From contig DASXWQ010000026.1 in NCBI GenBank assembly GCA_036503555.1, forward strand, positions 1-64,000: 64,000 bases of DNA, read 5' to 3'. Numbering within the stretch: position 1 is the stretch's first letter; the number at the start of each line of letters is the position of its first letter. Positions 35,544-44,267 of this stretch are shown here, piece after piece. Made by a program: the position numbers and the translations under genes. Under the pieces are notes generated by a model that ran no database searches, had not been told where the DNA came from, and saw nothing but the letters and a program-made list of their open reading frames with translations. The stretch is from Actinocatenispora sp036503555 (lineage in GTDB: Bacteria > Actinomycetota > Actinomycetes > Mycobacteriales > Micromonosporaceae).

Positions 35544-36362
35544 TCACCGGATGGTCGCGATCGCCGGCAACGCCTCACGCGGCGCATACCGCAGCTGAGC
35601 GAGCGGTTCACCGCCGGCCCAGGCGTTGAACGCCTTCACATACAGCGCCACGTGTTCGCGGGTATCGCGGCGGCGCTGCACCTGACCGGCCTGTTTACGG
35701 GCATTGGTCAGCATCAGGTTCCTGAACCGCAACCGCGGATCCGCGCGGGCCAGCCCGGCACCATCGATGATCCCGTCGAACCACGGCGCCAACCGCTTCG
35801 GCTTGTTCACCCGCCCAACCAGATAGCTCGCGGCGCCGGCTGCGCTTTTGATCATGCCGGTCGCCGCCGCGATCTGCTCCCCGACCACGACAACATCACG
35901 CAGCCCCGGATTCGCGGCGAGGGTCTCCAGGATCTGATGATTGGTGACCGCCGCGCTCCCGCCCGACCAGGCGCCGTCGGGCCGGTTGTCGTACAGCCAC
36001 ACCGTGCGCACCATCGACGCCAGCTGGACGGTCGACTTCTCCCCCTCGATCGCCAGCACGTCCGCCGCGTTACGTCGCCGGCCGGTGTCCAGCACGTCGA
36101 ACGTCGACTCATCCACGTCGTGGAACACCAGCATCTCCACCGGCACCCCCGCTTCCACCACCGCGGCGAGCCGGTGCTGCCCATCCACCAGCCGGCCGCC
36201 GGCGCCGACCGCGATGCCCTGATGGGTGACCTGCCAGTCCCCCCGCCGCATCGCCTCGGCGAACGTGTGCACCAGCGCCGCGGACAACGGCCGGTTGGAG
36301 GTGTTGGCCTGCAACAGCATCGCGGCCTTCTCCGGGGTGACCTTCTGAACCCTGCTACGCAT
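35544..36362 (-). CDS. ParB-like nuclease-domain protein
   Basis: 272 residues from the ATG at 36362 (AGGAG upstream). Residues about 10-110 form a ParB/Srx-type N-terminal domain: VTPEKAAMLLQANTSNRPLS, the characteristic GGRLVDGQHRLAAVVEAGVP and VEMLVFHDVDESTFDVLDTG, followed by a helical region. Stand-alone proteins of this kind occur in actinophages and integrative elements, often without a ParA partner; none is seen here. The frame stays open upstream through a Cys-rich stretch to 36716, so an N-terminal extension is possible. Confidence 0.7.
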   Translation of the reverse strand: MRSRVQKVTPEKAAMLLQANTSNRPLSAALVHTFAEAMRRGDWQVTHQGIAVGAGGRLVDGQHRLAAVVEAGVPVEMLVFHDVDESTFDVLDTGRRRNAADVLAIEGEKSTVQLASMVRTVWLYDNRPDGAWSGGSAAVTNHQILETLAANPGLRDVVVVGEQIAAATGMIKSAAGAASYLVGRVNKPKRLAPWFDGIIDGAGLARADPRLRFRNLMLTNARKQAGQVQRRRDTREHVALYVKAFNAWAGGEPLAQLRYAPREALPAIATIR

Positions 36363-36479
36363 CGAGGCGTACTCCTGACTCCCGCCCACGCCGTACCACG
36401 GGGCGGGGTTGATGACGCCGCCATTATGCCCACCACCCCGCGCAACCAGAGCCCCGTAGGACGCGCAGACGCTGTACTC

Positions 36480-36716
36480 ACATCGGGTCGGCCGCTGGGC
36501 TGAATGCGGAGGTGTCCGTCGGCGGCTCGGGCAACAGCGCCTCGCGCACCCCGTCGCCGGCTGCCGCGCCTGCCGGCGTGGAGTCATGACGGGGCCCGCG
36601 TGGTGCCAGGGCCGTGGTGCACACGCACAAGCCGCACTCGCCGAGCAGCACGCGCGTCGCATCGTGTACTCGGCCCTCTTGTGGGCGATCACCGGCCGGT
36701 TGCATGCCGTGCACAC
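36480..36716 (-). other. Possible small zinc-ribbon protein
   Basis: From a GTG at 36716 the frame reads MCTACNRPVIAHKRAEYTMR, then RACCSASAACACAPRP. The paired CxxC and clustered Cys resemble small zinc-binding phage/ICE proteins. There is no stop before the ParB-like frame, so the limits are uncertain; it could be an upstream extension or a degraded gene. Confidence 0.25.
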
Positions 36717-36773
36717 TCGTACCGGGGTCCCGATCCTGGTGCATCCACACGATGCCGTGGCTGTAGCCGGGCC

Positions 36774-37481
36774 CTACGCAGGCTCCTGTGCCTCGATCAG
36801 GTCGAGGTCGCGGACGCAGAAGCCGTGGTGCTCGAAGGTCTCGTTGAGCACCGTGCCAAGGCACTGCCGCACCGAGCGGCCCCAGGCATACGGCGGCCAG
36901 ACATCGTCGTCGGGTACCGGCGCGGGCGCCGCGAGCTGCGTAGCGGTGACCTCGTCAAGCCAGGCATCGAGCTCGGCGGCCTGCGCCTCACGCACGCGCA
37001 CGATCTCGTCGAGAGCCGGATCGAGCGAGAGGTCAAGGCCGTGCCCTTCACGGTAGGGCTCGATGCCCATCGGCGTGAACAGCTCCGTCGAGCCCAGGCA
37101 GCAACGGCGGAACCACGAGTCGTGGACGAAGACCAGATGGCGCATCGTCTGCACCGCCGACCACTCGTCGTTCACGCCGCGGCGCTCGATGCCCGGCGTA
37201 CGGCGGATTCGCTCGATCGTGGCGGTCCAGCCAGCATGGAGCTGACGCGATGCCTCGCGCAGATCGGCAGGGTCCTCGGAGCGGATCAGCACCCGCACCG
37301 GATGACGCCGGTCAAGCTCTGCCTCGACGTACTCGGTGACCTCGACACCGTTCACCACGAGGTTGGTGATCAGCCCGTCGATCACGGCATCCTGCATGAC
37401 CACACCGATCAGCCGTGCCCCGGTCAGATCGCACTCACGGAACTCCACATCGTGCAGATCCTCGTCAACATGCCGCGTCAT
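36774..37481 (-). CDS. DinB-family protein with pentapeptide-like N-terminus
   Basis: 235 residues. Residues 1-45 carry pentapeptide-like repeats (VEFRECDLTGARLIGVVMQD, AVIDGLITNLVVNGVEVTEY). The rest is a DinB-type four-helix domain with WSAVQTMRHLVFVHDSWFRR and NETFEHHGFCVRDLDLI supplying metal-binding His residues. The family is common in actinobacteria; the molecular role is not established. ATG 37481 (or 37490) gives the normal start; upstream open frame to 37646 is not conserved-looking. Confidence 0.85.
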   Translation of the reverse strand: MTRHVDEDLHDVEFRECDLTGARLIGVVMQDAVIDGLITNLVVNGVEVTEYVEAELDRRHPVRVLIRSEDPADLREASRQLHAGWTATIERIRRTPGIERRGVNDEWSAVQTMRHLVFVHDSWFRRCCLGSTELFTPMGIEPYREGHGLDLSLDPALDEIVRVREAQAAELDAWLDEVTATQLAAPAPVPDDDVWPPYAWGRSVRQCLGTVLNETFEHHGFCVRDLDLIEAQEPA

Positions 37482-37839
37482 GCCCCGCATACTAGGTTCA
37501 AGCACCGACAGGCCCGCCTCCCAGCCCGGTTCGGCCCGTTCAACGTCCTCACCGAGCGCGAGAAACGCAACAGCGGCGCGGGACACGTCGAGGCGGAACG
37601 TCCCCAGGCAGGAGAGAAAGTCCCAGCCGACCGTGACCAACCCCAACGACCCGGCCCCCGTCCGGAGATGCCCCGCCGGGACGTGCCCCGCGGCCCGCGG
37701 CCCGGCCGCGCGCCGGAGCGGCCAGCCATCCCGGTGGCGGCGGACATCGTCCCCGATCTACGGGGCGTGTCGGGATCCTTGCGGGAGTTCTCGCGCCAAC
37801 TCGTACCCGCCGCCGCGCTGTCCCCACGGACTACACACC

Positions 37840-38127
37840 CCGCCAGCAGGTTGATGCGCAGGCGGCCGTTGCGGGACACGACCGCGAACTCGACCAGTCC
37901 CTCCAGTAGGGGCCGCCGATGTCGAGCCGGTACCAGCCGAACAGCTGGCCCGGCGCGATGTGGCTGATGTCGATGCCGTAGGCGACGACGCGGATCGCGG
38001 TGCCGCGGTAGGTGGCGGGCCGTGGCTGAAACACCTGCTCGCAGCGGACCCAGACCGGGATCGGGGCGTCCAGGACGCGGTAGGTGCGGCTCCACCACTG
38101 TTCGGGGTCGTCGGACACGGATGTCAT
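37840..38127 (-). pseudogene. Small hypothetical gene with a probable frameshift
   Basis: From ATG 38127: MTSVSDDPEQWWSRTYRVLD, IPVWVRCEQVFQPRPATYRG, GIDISHIAPGQLFGWYRLDI, then WRDW. A sensible continuation (LVEFAVVSRNGRLRINLLAG) is in the neighbouring frame, so the gene appears frameshifted near 37900. Family unknown. Its start overlaps the stop of another small leftward frame (ATGA). Confidence 0.4.
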
Positions 38128-38252
38128 CCGACCCGTTCGGCGGCGAGCGCGATGTCGACTCGCCGGGCGGGCTCGGCGACCGCCGCGGCGATGCGGCCGG
38201 TCGGGTCGGGCAGCAGCACGCTGATCTGACGTGCTCGCGGGTCGCCGCGCAC
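38124..38252 (-). CDS. Tiny hypothetical protein
   Basis: 42 residues from a GTG (RGDPRARQISVLLPDPTGRI, AAAVAEPARRVDIALAAER), ending in an ATGA overlap with the following small gene. The overlap is the main evidence that it is real. It is divergent from the unknown rightward gene at 38312. Confidence 0.3.
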   Translation of the reverse strand: MRGDPRARQISVLLPDPTGRIAAAVAEPARRVDIALAAERVG

Positions 38253-38311
38253 GGTGGACGTGATCCTCAGCGTCCGCGACCGCCGCCGACGCCCAGCTGG
38301 AGATCGACGCC

Positions 38312-39322
38312 GTGCGGGCCGCCGAACGCGGCGATCTGACCGGCCGGGCGGCGCAGGCCGTGGAACTCGACCGAGTCGACGCGTCACCCGTGCAGGTCGA
38401 TGCCGCCGACGAGTTGCTCCGCGCGAACCCGCTCGGGTCGGCCGGGTTGTTCACCGCCCTCGACCCGGCCGCCGCCTGCGTGGCGGCGGCACACTGGCTG
38501 GTCGCAGCGGCGACCGTCGCCGGCGACGCGGACGACCGGGAACCGTGGGAAGTGTTCGCCGAATCCGACACCATCCAGGCGTGCTCCATCGACGTACCGA
38601 CACTGATCGTCGAAGCGATCAGTGTCGACGGGCGGTCTCCTCGCGACATCGTGCTGGGCCTGCTGGCCGCCGCCGCGCTGGTCCGGCAGGGCCGGGTGCC
38701 GGACCCGGACGTGGTCGCTGAGCAGGTATCTGACGCGTACCGCCAGGCCGAACAGGCGCCGCCCGAGCAGCGAGACGGGGTGCTGCGGTCGTTGCTTCCG
38801 CCGCGCTCGACGCTGCTGGACCCGCTGCGCCCCTCGCGGGACCTGCTGGAACACCTCCTGGACGGCACCCAGGCCAGCCTCGTGCTCTACCGGGAAGTCG
38901 CCGCCGACGAATCCTTCGACGACATGGCATCCAAGGAGGCCAGCCTCGGCGCAGACACCGAGGATCGACCCGAGAGCCGGGGCGCGCGAGTGCGGGCCGC
39001 GACGCCTGGGAAGCGCGGGACGGACGCGGTCGGCGCCGGGGAACTTCACGGATGTGGCGTCGACCGCACGGAACAGATGGCGGGGAGGTCAGTACTGCGG
39101 TGTCAGGCGAATGATCGGCAGTTCGCGATCTGTGTTCTCCTGGTACTGCGCGAACCGGGGCGCTGCCGCGGTGATCCGCTTCCACACTGCCTCGCGTTCG
39201 GGCCCGCGCAACTGCTGGGGCGCGACGGCGACCGTGCGGCCGTCGACCTCCGCACGGACCTTGTCCGGGTGCGCGCCGATGTTGTAGTACCAGCCCGGGT
39301 TGCCCGCCGCGCCATTCGCTGA
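38312..39322 (+). CDS. Hypothetical helical protein, 3' end uncertain
   Basis: Open from GTG 38312. To about residue 215 it reads like a genuine helical protein: DAADELLRANPLGSAGLFTA, CVAAAHWLVAAATVAGDADD, DIVLGLLAAAALVRQGRVPD, LLEHLLDGTQASLVLYREVA. I recognise no family. The last third is low-complexity and overlaps the nitroreductase gene on the other strand, so the natural stop has probably been lost and the coding part ends near 38960. Together with the ParB-like gene it may belong to an integrated element. Confidence 0.4.
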   Translation: MRAAERGDLTGRAAQAVELDRVDASPVQVDAADELLRANPLGSAGLFTALDPAAACVAAAHWLVAAATVAGDADDREPWEVFAESDTIQACSIDVPTLIVEAISVDGRSPRDIVLGLLAAAALVRQGRVPDPDVVAEQVSDAYRQAEQAPPEQRDGVLRSLLPPRSTLLDPLRPSRDLLEHLLDGTQASLVLYREVAADESFDDMASKEASLGADTEDRPESRGARVRAATPGKRGTDAVGAGELHGCGVDRTEQMAGRSVLRCQANDRQFAICVLLVLREPGRCRGDPLPHCLAFGPAQLLGRDGDRAAVDLRTDLVRVRADVVVPARVARRAIR

Positions 39323-39550
39323 GGCCACGATCAGCCAGCTCCCATCCTCGTCGGGGAAGTAGCCGACCGGCGTTGTGCGCTCGGCACCGGTTTTGGCGCC
39401 GGTGGTCGTCAGCACCAGGGCTCTGAAGCCCATGAAATTGCCGCCTTTACGGCGCAGCCGTCGCTCGACCAGTCTGTTGAACATGCGGACCAACCGTCCC
39501 GCGGGAACTTTGCCGCCGCGCGTGCCCGCGCGTGTGTCGAAGCTCATCAT
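39089..39550 (-). CDS. F420/deazaflavin-dependent nitroreductase (DDN family)
   Basis: 153 residues with the DDN split-barrel pattern: RRKGGNFMGFRALVLTTTGA KTGAERTTPVGYF, WLIVASANGAAGNPGWYYNI, KVRAEVDGRTVAVAPQQLRG and AVWKRITAAAPRFAQYQENT. Relatives use coenzyme F420H2 to reduce quinones or nitroaromatics. A strong GAGGAGG site precedes two adjacent ATGs. It lies downstream of the SDR remnant in a leftward redox cluster. Confidence 0.88.
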   Translation of the reverse strand: MMSFDTRAGTRGGKVPAGRLVRMFNRLVERRLRRKGGNFMGFRALVLTTTGAKTGAERTTPVGYFPDEDGSWLIVASANGAAGNPGWYYNIGAHPDKVRAEVDGRTVAVAPQQLRGPEREAVWKRITAAAPRFAQYQENTDRELPIIRLTPQY

Positions 39551-39651
39551 GCCTCCTCAAAAGCCGTGCGATCCGCTCTGGTGATGGTGTCGGATCGCGG
39601 GATGGGATCAGCCGCGGATCGCGGATGGCGGTCCGCGTCATCGATATCGAG

Positions 39652-40423
39652 TCAGAGGGTGGCGAGCGCTCCGCCGTCGACTGGCAGTACGACCCCGTGG
39701 ATGTAGCTTGCGGCATCGGAGACGAGGAACGCGACGCTGCTGGCGATCTCTTCAGGCCGACCGGGGCGGCCGGCGGGGTCGCCGTCGATCAGTTCGAGGA
39801 TGTGTGGGCCTACCTTGCCGAGGCCGCGAGTGATGATCACTCCGGGGCTGATCGCGTTGACACGCACACCCCGGGGGCCGAGCTCCGCTGCCCACGCTCG
39901 GGTGAGGGACTCGATCGCCCTTGCCGGAGGAGTAGACCGAGCCCGTCGCGACACCCATGCTGGCCAGGCCGGTGGAGAAGTTCACCACGACGCCGCCGCC
40001 GTGCTCGACCATGGCCGGTGCCAGGGCCTTGGTCAGGAAGAACAGCGCTTTGACGTTGACGGCATAGACCTGGTCGAAGGCGTCCTCGGTGACGTCGGCG
40101 AGCGGGGCGTACGGGTAGACGGCGGCGTTGTTGACCAGGATGTCGACCCGGCCGCCGCCGATCTCCAGGGCTCGTTCGGCCAGGGTGTGGACGCTGGCGG
40201 AGTCGCGCAGGTCGGCTGCGACGAAGTCGGCCTTGCCGCCAGCGGCGCGGATCTCGTCCAGTACTGCATCCCCGCGTGCGGTATCACGCCCGGAGACGAT
40301 GACGTGGGCGCCCAGGGCGGCCAGCGTGTCGGCGGTAGCGCGGCCGATGCCGCTGGTGGAGCCGGTGATCAGGGCGGTCTTGCCGCTAAGCTCAGGCGTC
40401 GTGGCGGTGCTCTGAGTGGTCAT
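39652..40423 (-). pseudogene. Short-chain dehydrogenase with frameshift at the active site
   Basis: The upstream frame gives LITGSTSGIGRATADTLAAL, VDILVNNAAVYPYAPLAD and VVNFSTGLASMGVATGSVYS. At about 39925 the frame breaks immediately after the catalytic YSSGK; the neighbouring frame continues AIESLTRAWAAELGPRGVRV, NAISPGVIITRGLG and YIHGVVLPVDGGALATL. Two bases appear lost where the family has K-A-A-I-E-S. Otherwise every SDR element is intact, so the damage is recent or a sequencing error. Confidence 0.85.
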
Positions 40424-40765
40424 TGCGTGCTACCTCTCGGGTCTGCAAATCAGTGTGTGATCGGCCGGCGACGGCATGCGCCGTCTCATCGGACTAGCCA
40501 TTGACCGTTGGCCGATCACGGCACAGCGCGTGCGATGCAACGTTGATTGCGACGCTCTTGCCACGCTGACGGGCGGCCTTCGCGCTGACCGCCGCGGCAA
40601 CGCTGCTGCCGCTCGGCCTGGCCTGTCGCGCGTGGTGGCGCGGCGAGCTCTCCCTCCTGCCGGACGACGTCCCGGCTGCCCGGTGCCGTCGGCGGCCACG
40701 GCGGCCCCTCACCCAGCTTTCGCCGGGGGCAGCGGCCGGTACCGCCGCATGACCTCCGGGCTTGA

Positions 40766-40880
40766 TCAATTGCCGTAGGTGTCCGGATCGTTGGTGATGC
40801 CCACGATGAGGAGTGCTTGGGGGTGTTCGTCGCGGATTTCTAGCGGTTTTGGCCATGCTGTCGGCTCCAAAGGGCTGGCG
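40766..40880 (-). pseudogene. TAP-like peptidase C-terminal fragment
   Basis: The frame reads TAWPKPLEIRDEHPQALLIV then GITNDPDTYGN. This resembles the C-terminal TAP domain of tripeptidyl-aminopeptidase-like hydrolases ('C..WP.P......P.LLV....DP.TPY'). Only about 35 residues remain. Confidence 0.35.
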
Positions 40881-40981
40881 CGCCGATGGCTGATGGAGCT
40901 TTTGGCTGCGCTGAAGTCCCGTCGGTCAAGACACGCGATCGGCGACCCCGACACAGGTGTGGTGCCCGGCTATGAGCTGGG

Positions 40982-41632
40982 TCAGCCGCGGATCGCGGTG
41001 GTTTCGCGGGTGAACTGGCGGCGGCCGATCAGCTTGTACGCCAACCGGGCCGGCGCCGGCACGACCTTGAGGAACCGCTGCCGTTCCGCGTCGTCGGTTT
41101 CCTCGGTGATGTGACCGAGCATGACCAGCCGCCGCATGAGCGGAATCGCGCTCATGCCGTGCTTGCCGAGCGCGTCCCATTCGCCTTGGGTCAGTGTGAC
41201 CGCGACGATCGGGAGCAGTTGCTGCTCTTCCTCGGCCAGGTGATCGATCAGGGTCGGCATCGTGGCGTCGACGACGGACGCCATCCGCTCGCCTGCCGCG
41301 GCGTTCGCGCTCGCCGTCCACCCCGGCAGGTCGGCGGTGATGGCCTCGACGGCGGCGTCGACCGCCGAGTGCTGCGCGTCCATCCGGGCCATCAGCTCCG
41401 GCTCGAGCGTGGTTCGTTTGCGCAGCAAGGGAAAAAGGAGTTCGTCCTCGCCGGTGTGGTGCGTGTGGAGGAAATCCAACATCTCCTTGGCGTGCGCGCC
41501 GATGACCTTGGATCGCGCACGATTGGCGGCCGCGGCGCGGAACAGTCGCGGTAGCTGACCGAACTCGCGCCGGATGACACGGTGGATCAGCACCATCTCA
41601 TGGGTGTTGACGAAGGTGCTGGACGTGGTCAT
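40982..41632 (-). CDS. Hemerythrin-domain protein
   Basis: 216 residues with an HHE-type domain: HEMVLIHRVIRREFGQLPRL, DFLHTHHTGEDELLFPLLRK, RMDAQHSAVDAAVEAITADL and TLIDHLAEEEQQLLPIVAVT give the metal-binding His/Glu set. The C-terminal part is helical, ending in a basic tail. The gene starts four bases before the stop of the upstream NmrA-type gene, so it belongs to that operon. The role may be iron/O2/NO binding linked to the neighbouring reductases. Confidence 0.88.
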   Translation of the reverse strand: MTTSSTFVNTHEMVLIHRVIRREFGQLPRLFRAAAANRARSKVIGAHAKEMLDFLHTHHTGEDELLFPLLRKRTTLEPELMARMDAQHSAVDAAVEAITADLPGWTASANAAAGERMASVVDATMPTLIDHLAEEEQQLLPIVAVTLTQGEWDALGKHGMSAIPLMRRLVMLGHITEETDDAERQRFLKVVPAPARLAYKLIGRRQFTRETTAIRG

Positions 41633-42510
41633 CGTGACTCCCCGGCTGCCCCGGCGTCGCGGACGGCGTCGCGGACGGCGTCGTGGGCCGTGATCGTCGG
41701 CCGGCCGATCAGCTTCTCCAGGTCGTCGCTGTCGGTGTACAGCTCTCCGCGGGCCAGGCCGGCATCGGCGTCGGCGACCGCGGCGGCCATCTCCGGGGGC
41801 AGCCCGGCGCCGGTCAGGGTGGCGGTGTAGTCGGCGAGCGGCATGTCCTGGTAGGTGATGGGGGTGCGGAGGACGTCGCTGAACGTGGCGGCGAGTTCGG
41901 TCAGGGTGAACGGTGCTCCGCCCAGCTCGTAGGTCGCCCCGAGGTGCCCGTCCTGCGTCAGGACCGCGGCCGCGGCGGCCGCGAGGTCGCGCCGGGCGGC
42001 CGCGCTGACGAGGCCGTCCTGGGCGCTGCCCGGCAACGCGTGGTACTGGGTGATCATCGGGAGCAGGTCGGTGTAGTTCTCCAGGTACCAGCCGTTGCGC
42101 AGGATGACGAACGCTGAACCGCTGGCCCGCAGATAGTCTTCGGTGCGGCGGTGTTCGTCGGCGAGCGTCATCCGCGCGGTCGACGCGTTGACGATGCTGG
42201 TGTACACGATCCGGGTCACACCCGCCCTTGCCGCAGCGTCGATGGCGTTGCGGGCGTTCTCGAACCGCTCCCCGACGGTCGTCGTCGAGACCAGCAGCAT
42301 CGTGTCGGCACCCGCGAAAGCCTCGTCAAGGGTGGTCGGGTCGGCGAAGTTGGCGCGCCGCACCGTGACTCCGCGCTGTGCTAGGTCGGCGAGCTTGCCG
42401 GCGTCGCGGCCGGTGGCCACGATCTGCTCGGGCGGCGTTCCGATGGCGAGGAGCTGCTCGACGACGAGCCGGCCGAGATGACCCGATGCTCCGGTGATGA
42501 CAGTGGACAT
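41629..42510 (-). CDS. NmrA-like NAD(P)H-binding oxidoreductase (quinone-oxidoreductase type)
   Basis: 293 residues: Rossmann motif VITGASGHLGRLVVEQLLAI, ADTMLLVSTTTVGERFENAR, RIVYTSIVNASTARMTLADE, HRRTEDYLRASGSAFVILRN GWYLENY. This is the atypical SDR group that includes QorB/YtfG-like quinone reductases and NmrA redox sensors. An AAGGGA site precedes the ATG at 42510. It is co-transcribed with the hemerythrin gene. Confidence 0.88.
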   Translation of the reverse strand: MSTVITGASGHLGRLVVEQLLAIGTPPEQIVATGRDAGKLADLAQRGVTVRRANFADPTTLDEAFAGADTMLLVSTTTVGERFENARNAIDAAARAGVTRIVYTSIVNASTARMTLADEHRRTEDYLRASGSAFVILRNGWYLENYTDLLPMITQYHALPGSAQDGLVSAAARRDLAAAAAAVLTQDGHLGATYELGGAPFTLTELAATFSDVLRTPITYQDMPLADYTATLTGAGLPPEMAAAVADADAGLARGELYTDSDDLEKLIGRPTITAHDAVRDAVRDAGAAGESR

Positions 42511-42582
42511 GATGGTTCCCTTCGATGTGGCTGCGACGTGACTGAGTTGCAAATGTGAGCGAAGATCGGCGCGACAGCAGGG

Positions 42583-43359
42583 TCAGCTCCAGCCGCCGTC
42601 GGCCTCGATGGTGGCGCCGGTGATGTGCGCTGCCTCCGGGGAGAGCAGAAACGCGACCACGGCGGCGATGTCGTCCGGCTGGGCGAACCGACCGAGTGCG
42701 CTCATCGAGCGCAGGAGCGCTTCGAACGGCACGTCGGCCAGTGCGGGGTGGGTATAGTCGGCGCCGTAGCGCATCGCCATGGGGGTGGCGGTGGCGCCGG
42801 GGGAGATCGCGTTGATGGCGATGTTGCGATCGGCCAGCTCGGGAGCCAGGTTGCGCACCATGGCCGGGACGGCGGCCTTGCTCGCCGCATACAGGGCGTG
42901 GTGATAGACCGACAGGCGCACACTGACCGAGGCGCTAAGAACGATACGGCCGCCGTCGGCCATCGCGGCGACCGCCGCCTGGGTGACGAACAGCTGTCCG
43001 GCCACATTGGTTTGGAAGATGCGGTCGAAGTCGGCCTCGGTGATGGTATCCAGCGCCCCGAAGTGCTCGACCCCGGCGTTGCTGACCAACAGATCCAGGC
43101 CGCCGAACTCGGCCACCACCGCGCCGACCAGCTTGTGTGCCTGCGCGGCCGCTGTGAGGTCGGCCTGGAACGCCGCCGCCGTGCACCCGTTGTCGTTGAG
43201 TTCGCCGACGAGCGCGTCGGCGGCGGCCTTGTCGGACCGGTAGTTGACCGCGACCGTGGCTCCCTGAGCGGCGAGCCGCCGCGCGATCGCGGCGCCGATC
43301 CCGCTGTTGCCTCCGGTGACTAGGACCCGCTTGCCCGCCAGGCTTGATGTCGATGTCAT
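42583..43359 (-). CDS. Short-chain dehydrogenase/reductase
   Basis: 258 residues, complete classical SDR: VTGGNSGIGAAIARRLAAQG, LDLLVSNAGVEHFGALDTIT, catalytic Ser in LSASVSVR, YAASK catalytic Tyr/Lys, NAISPGATATPM and ITGATIEADGGWS. It is divergent from a MarR gene at 43569; a repeated AT-rich element lies in the gap. The NmrA-type gene follows 72 nt downstream, and both may be under the same regulator. Confidence 0.92.
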   Translation of the reverse strand: MTSTSSLAGKRVLVTGGNSGIGAAIARRLAAQGATVAVNYRSDKAAADALVGELNDNGCTAAAFQADLTAAAQAHKLVGAVVAEFGGLDLLVSNAGVEHFGALDTITEADFDRIFQTNVAGQLFVTQAAVAAMADGGRIVLSASVSVRLSVYHHALYAASKAAVPAMVRNLAPELADRNIAINAISPGATATPMAMRYGADYTHPALADVPFEALLRSMSALGRFAQPDDIAAVVAFLLSPEAAHITGATIEADGGWS

Positions 43360-43395
43360 GGGCTACCCCGCGCTCTCTCCGCCGTTGCCAGTCAG

Positions 43396-43430
43396 TCAGC
43401 TATCTTTACGTGTTGGTCAGATATATTTAC
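43396..43430. promoter_or_regulatory. Tandem AT-rich repeat in SDR/MarR intergenic region
   Basis: TCAGCTATCTTTAC (43396-43409) and TCAGATATATTTAC (43417-43430) agree at 12 of 14 positions and are exactly 21 nt apart, i.e. on the same face of the helix. They lie 37-71 nt before the SDR start in an unusually AT-rich patch. Candidate operator for the MarR protein. Confidence 0.55.
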
Positions 43431-43568
43431 TACTCTAGCCATGCGATTGGCTCGCGCCAACCGCGACGGATGTGATGTGGACGGCGATCCGGCCGGACGG
43501 CGGTGACGTAGGGTGTGGACTTCGTCGAATCAGGCGGGCGATGGAGCCGAGGACGGGCGTGGACGGGT

Positions 43569-44012
43569 ATGGACAACGAGCAGCTAGCTGACCTGGGGGT
43601 GTTGTTGTTCATCCCGTACCGGTACATGGAGGATCGGATCTTCCGAGCCACTCAGGACGCGGGGTTCGACGACTGGACACTCGCCCAGTGCCGGGTGTTC
43701 CAACGCGTCGCTCCGCACGGTTCCCGCCTCACGGACCTGGCCGACCAGGCGCAGATGACCAAGCAGAGCACCGGTGTGCTGGTCGACCAACTGGAACGCC
43801 TCGGCTACGTCCGCAGGGTTCCCGACCCAGCGGACGGCCGCGCCCGATTGATCGTGATCGAGGAACGTGGCCAGCGGGCGCTCGCCGTGGCCATGGCGAC
43901 GGTTGAGGAGATCCTCTCGGAGTGGAAGTCGTACCTGGGCACTCGCAACTTCGCGTTGTTGCAGCAGATCCTGGGTCAACTCCGCGAGATCACCGACCCC
44001 TACGCGCGGTAA
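43569..44012 (+). CDS. MarR-family transcriptional regulator
   Basis: 147 residues: LGVLLFIPYRYMEDRIFRAT, the winged helix SRLTDLADQAQMTKQSTGVL then VDQLERLGYVRRVPDPADGR with the wing Asp/Arg, and a C-terminal dimer helix. ATG 43569 starts MDNEQLADLG; the frame is open 18 codons earlier without a good ribosome site. Probably represses the divergent SDR operon. Confidence 0.88.
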   Translation: MDNEQLADLGVLLFIPYRYMEDRIFRATQDAGFDDWTLAQCRVFQRVAPHGSRLTDLADQAQMTKQSTGVLVDQLERLGYVRRVPDPADGRARLIVIEERGQRALAVAMATVEEILSEWKSYLGTRNFALLQQILGQLREITDPYAR

Positions 44013-44125
44013 ACCCGGCCGCGCAGAGCCGTCCGCCCCGATTCCCCATGACCCCGAGCCACCCGAGTCGCCGGGGCCAGCGGGGTGCCAGCTGCCTTCA
44101 CCCTCGCCTTGACCTGGTCAGTTCT

Positions 44126-44143
44126 ATTGACTAGATTATCAAT
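44126..44143. promoter_or_regulatory. AT-rich inverted repeat upstream of the SDR at 44268
   Basis: ATTGA and TCAAT flank an 8-nt centre in a locally AT-rich segment 125 nt before the rightward SDR gene. A plausible but weak operator; no regulator is assigned. Confidence 0.3.
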
Positions 44144-44267
44144 GATCCTGACTACATTTTCGGCGATGAGCGGGTGGTTGCCATGATGCGCGGTGCCCAG
44201 ACGAGTCGGACCCGTCGCGGCCCGGCAAGCCCCGCGGATCGCCGCGTGAGCCCTATCAGCGCCGTCG

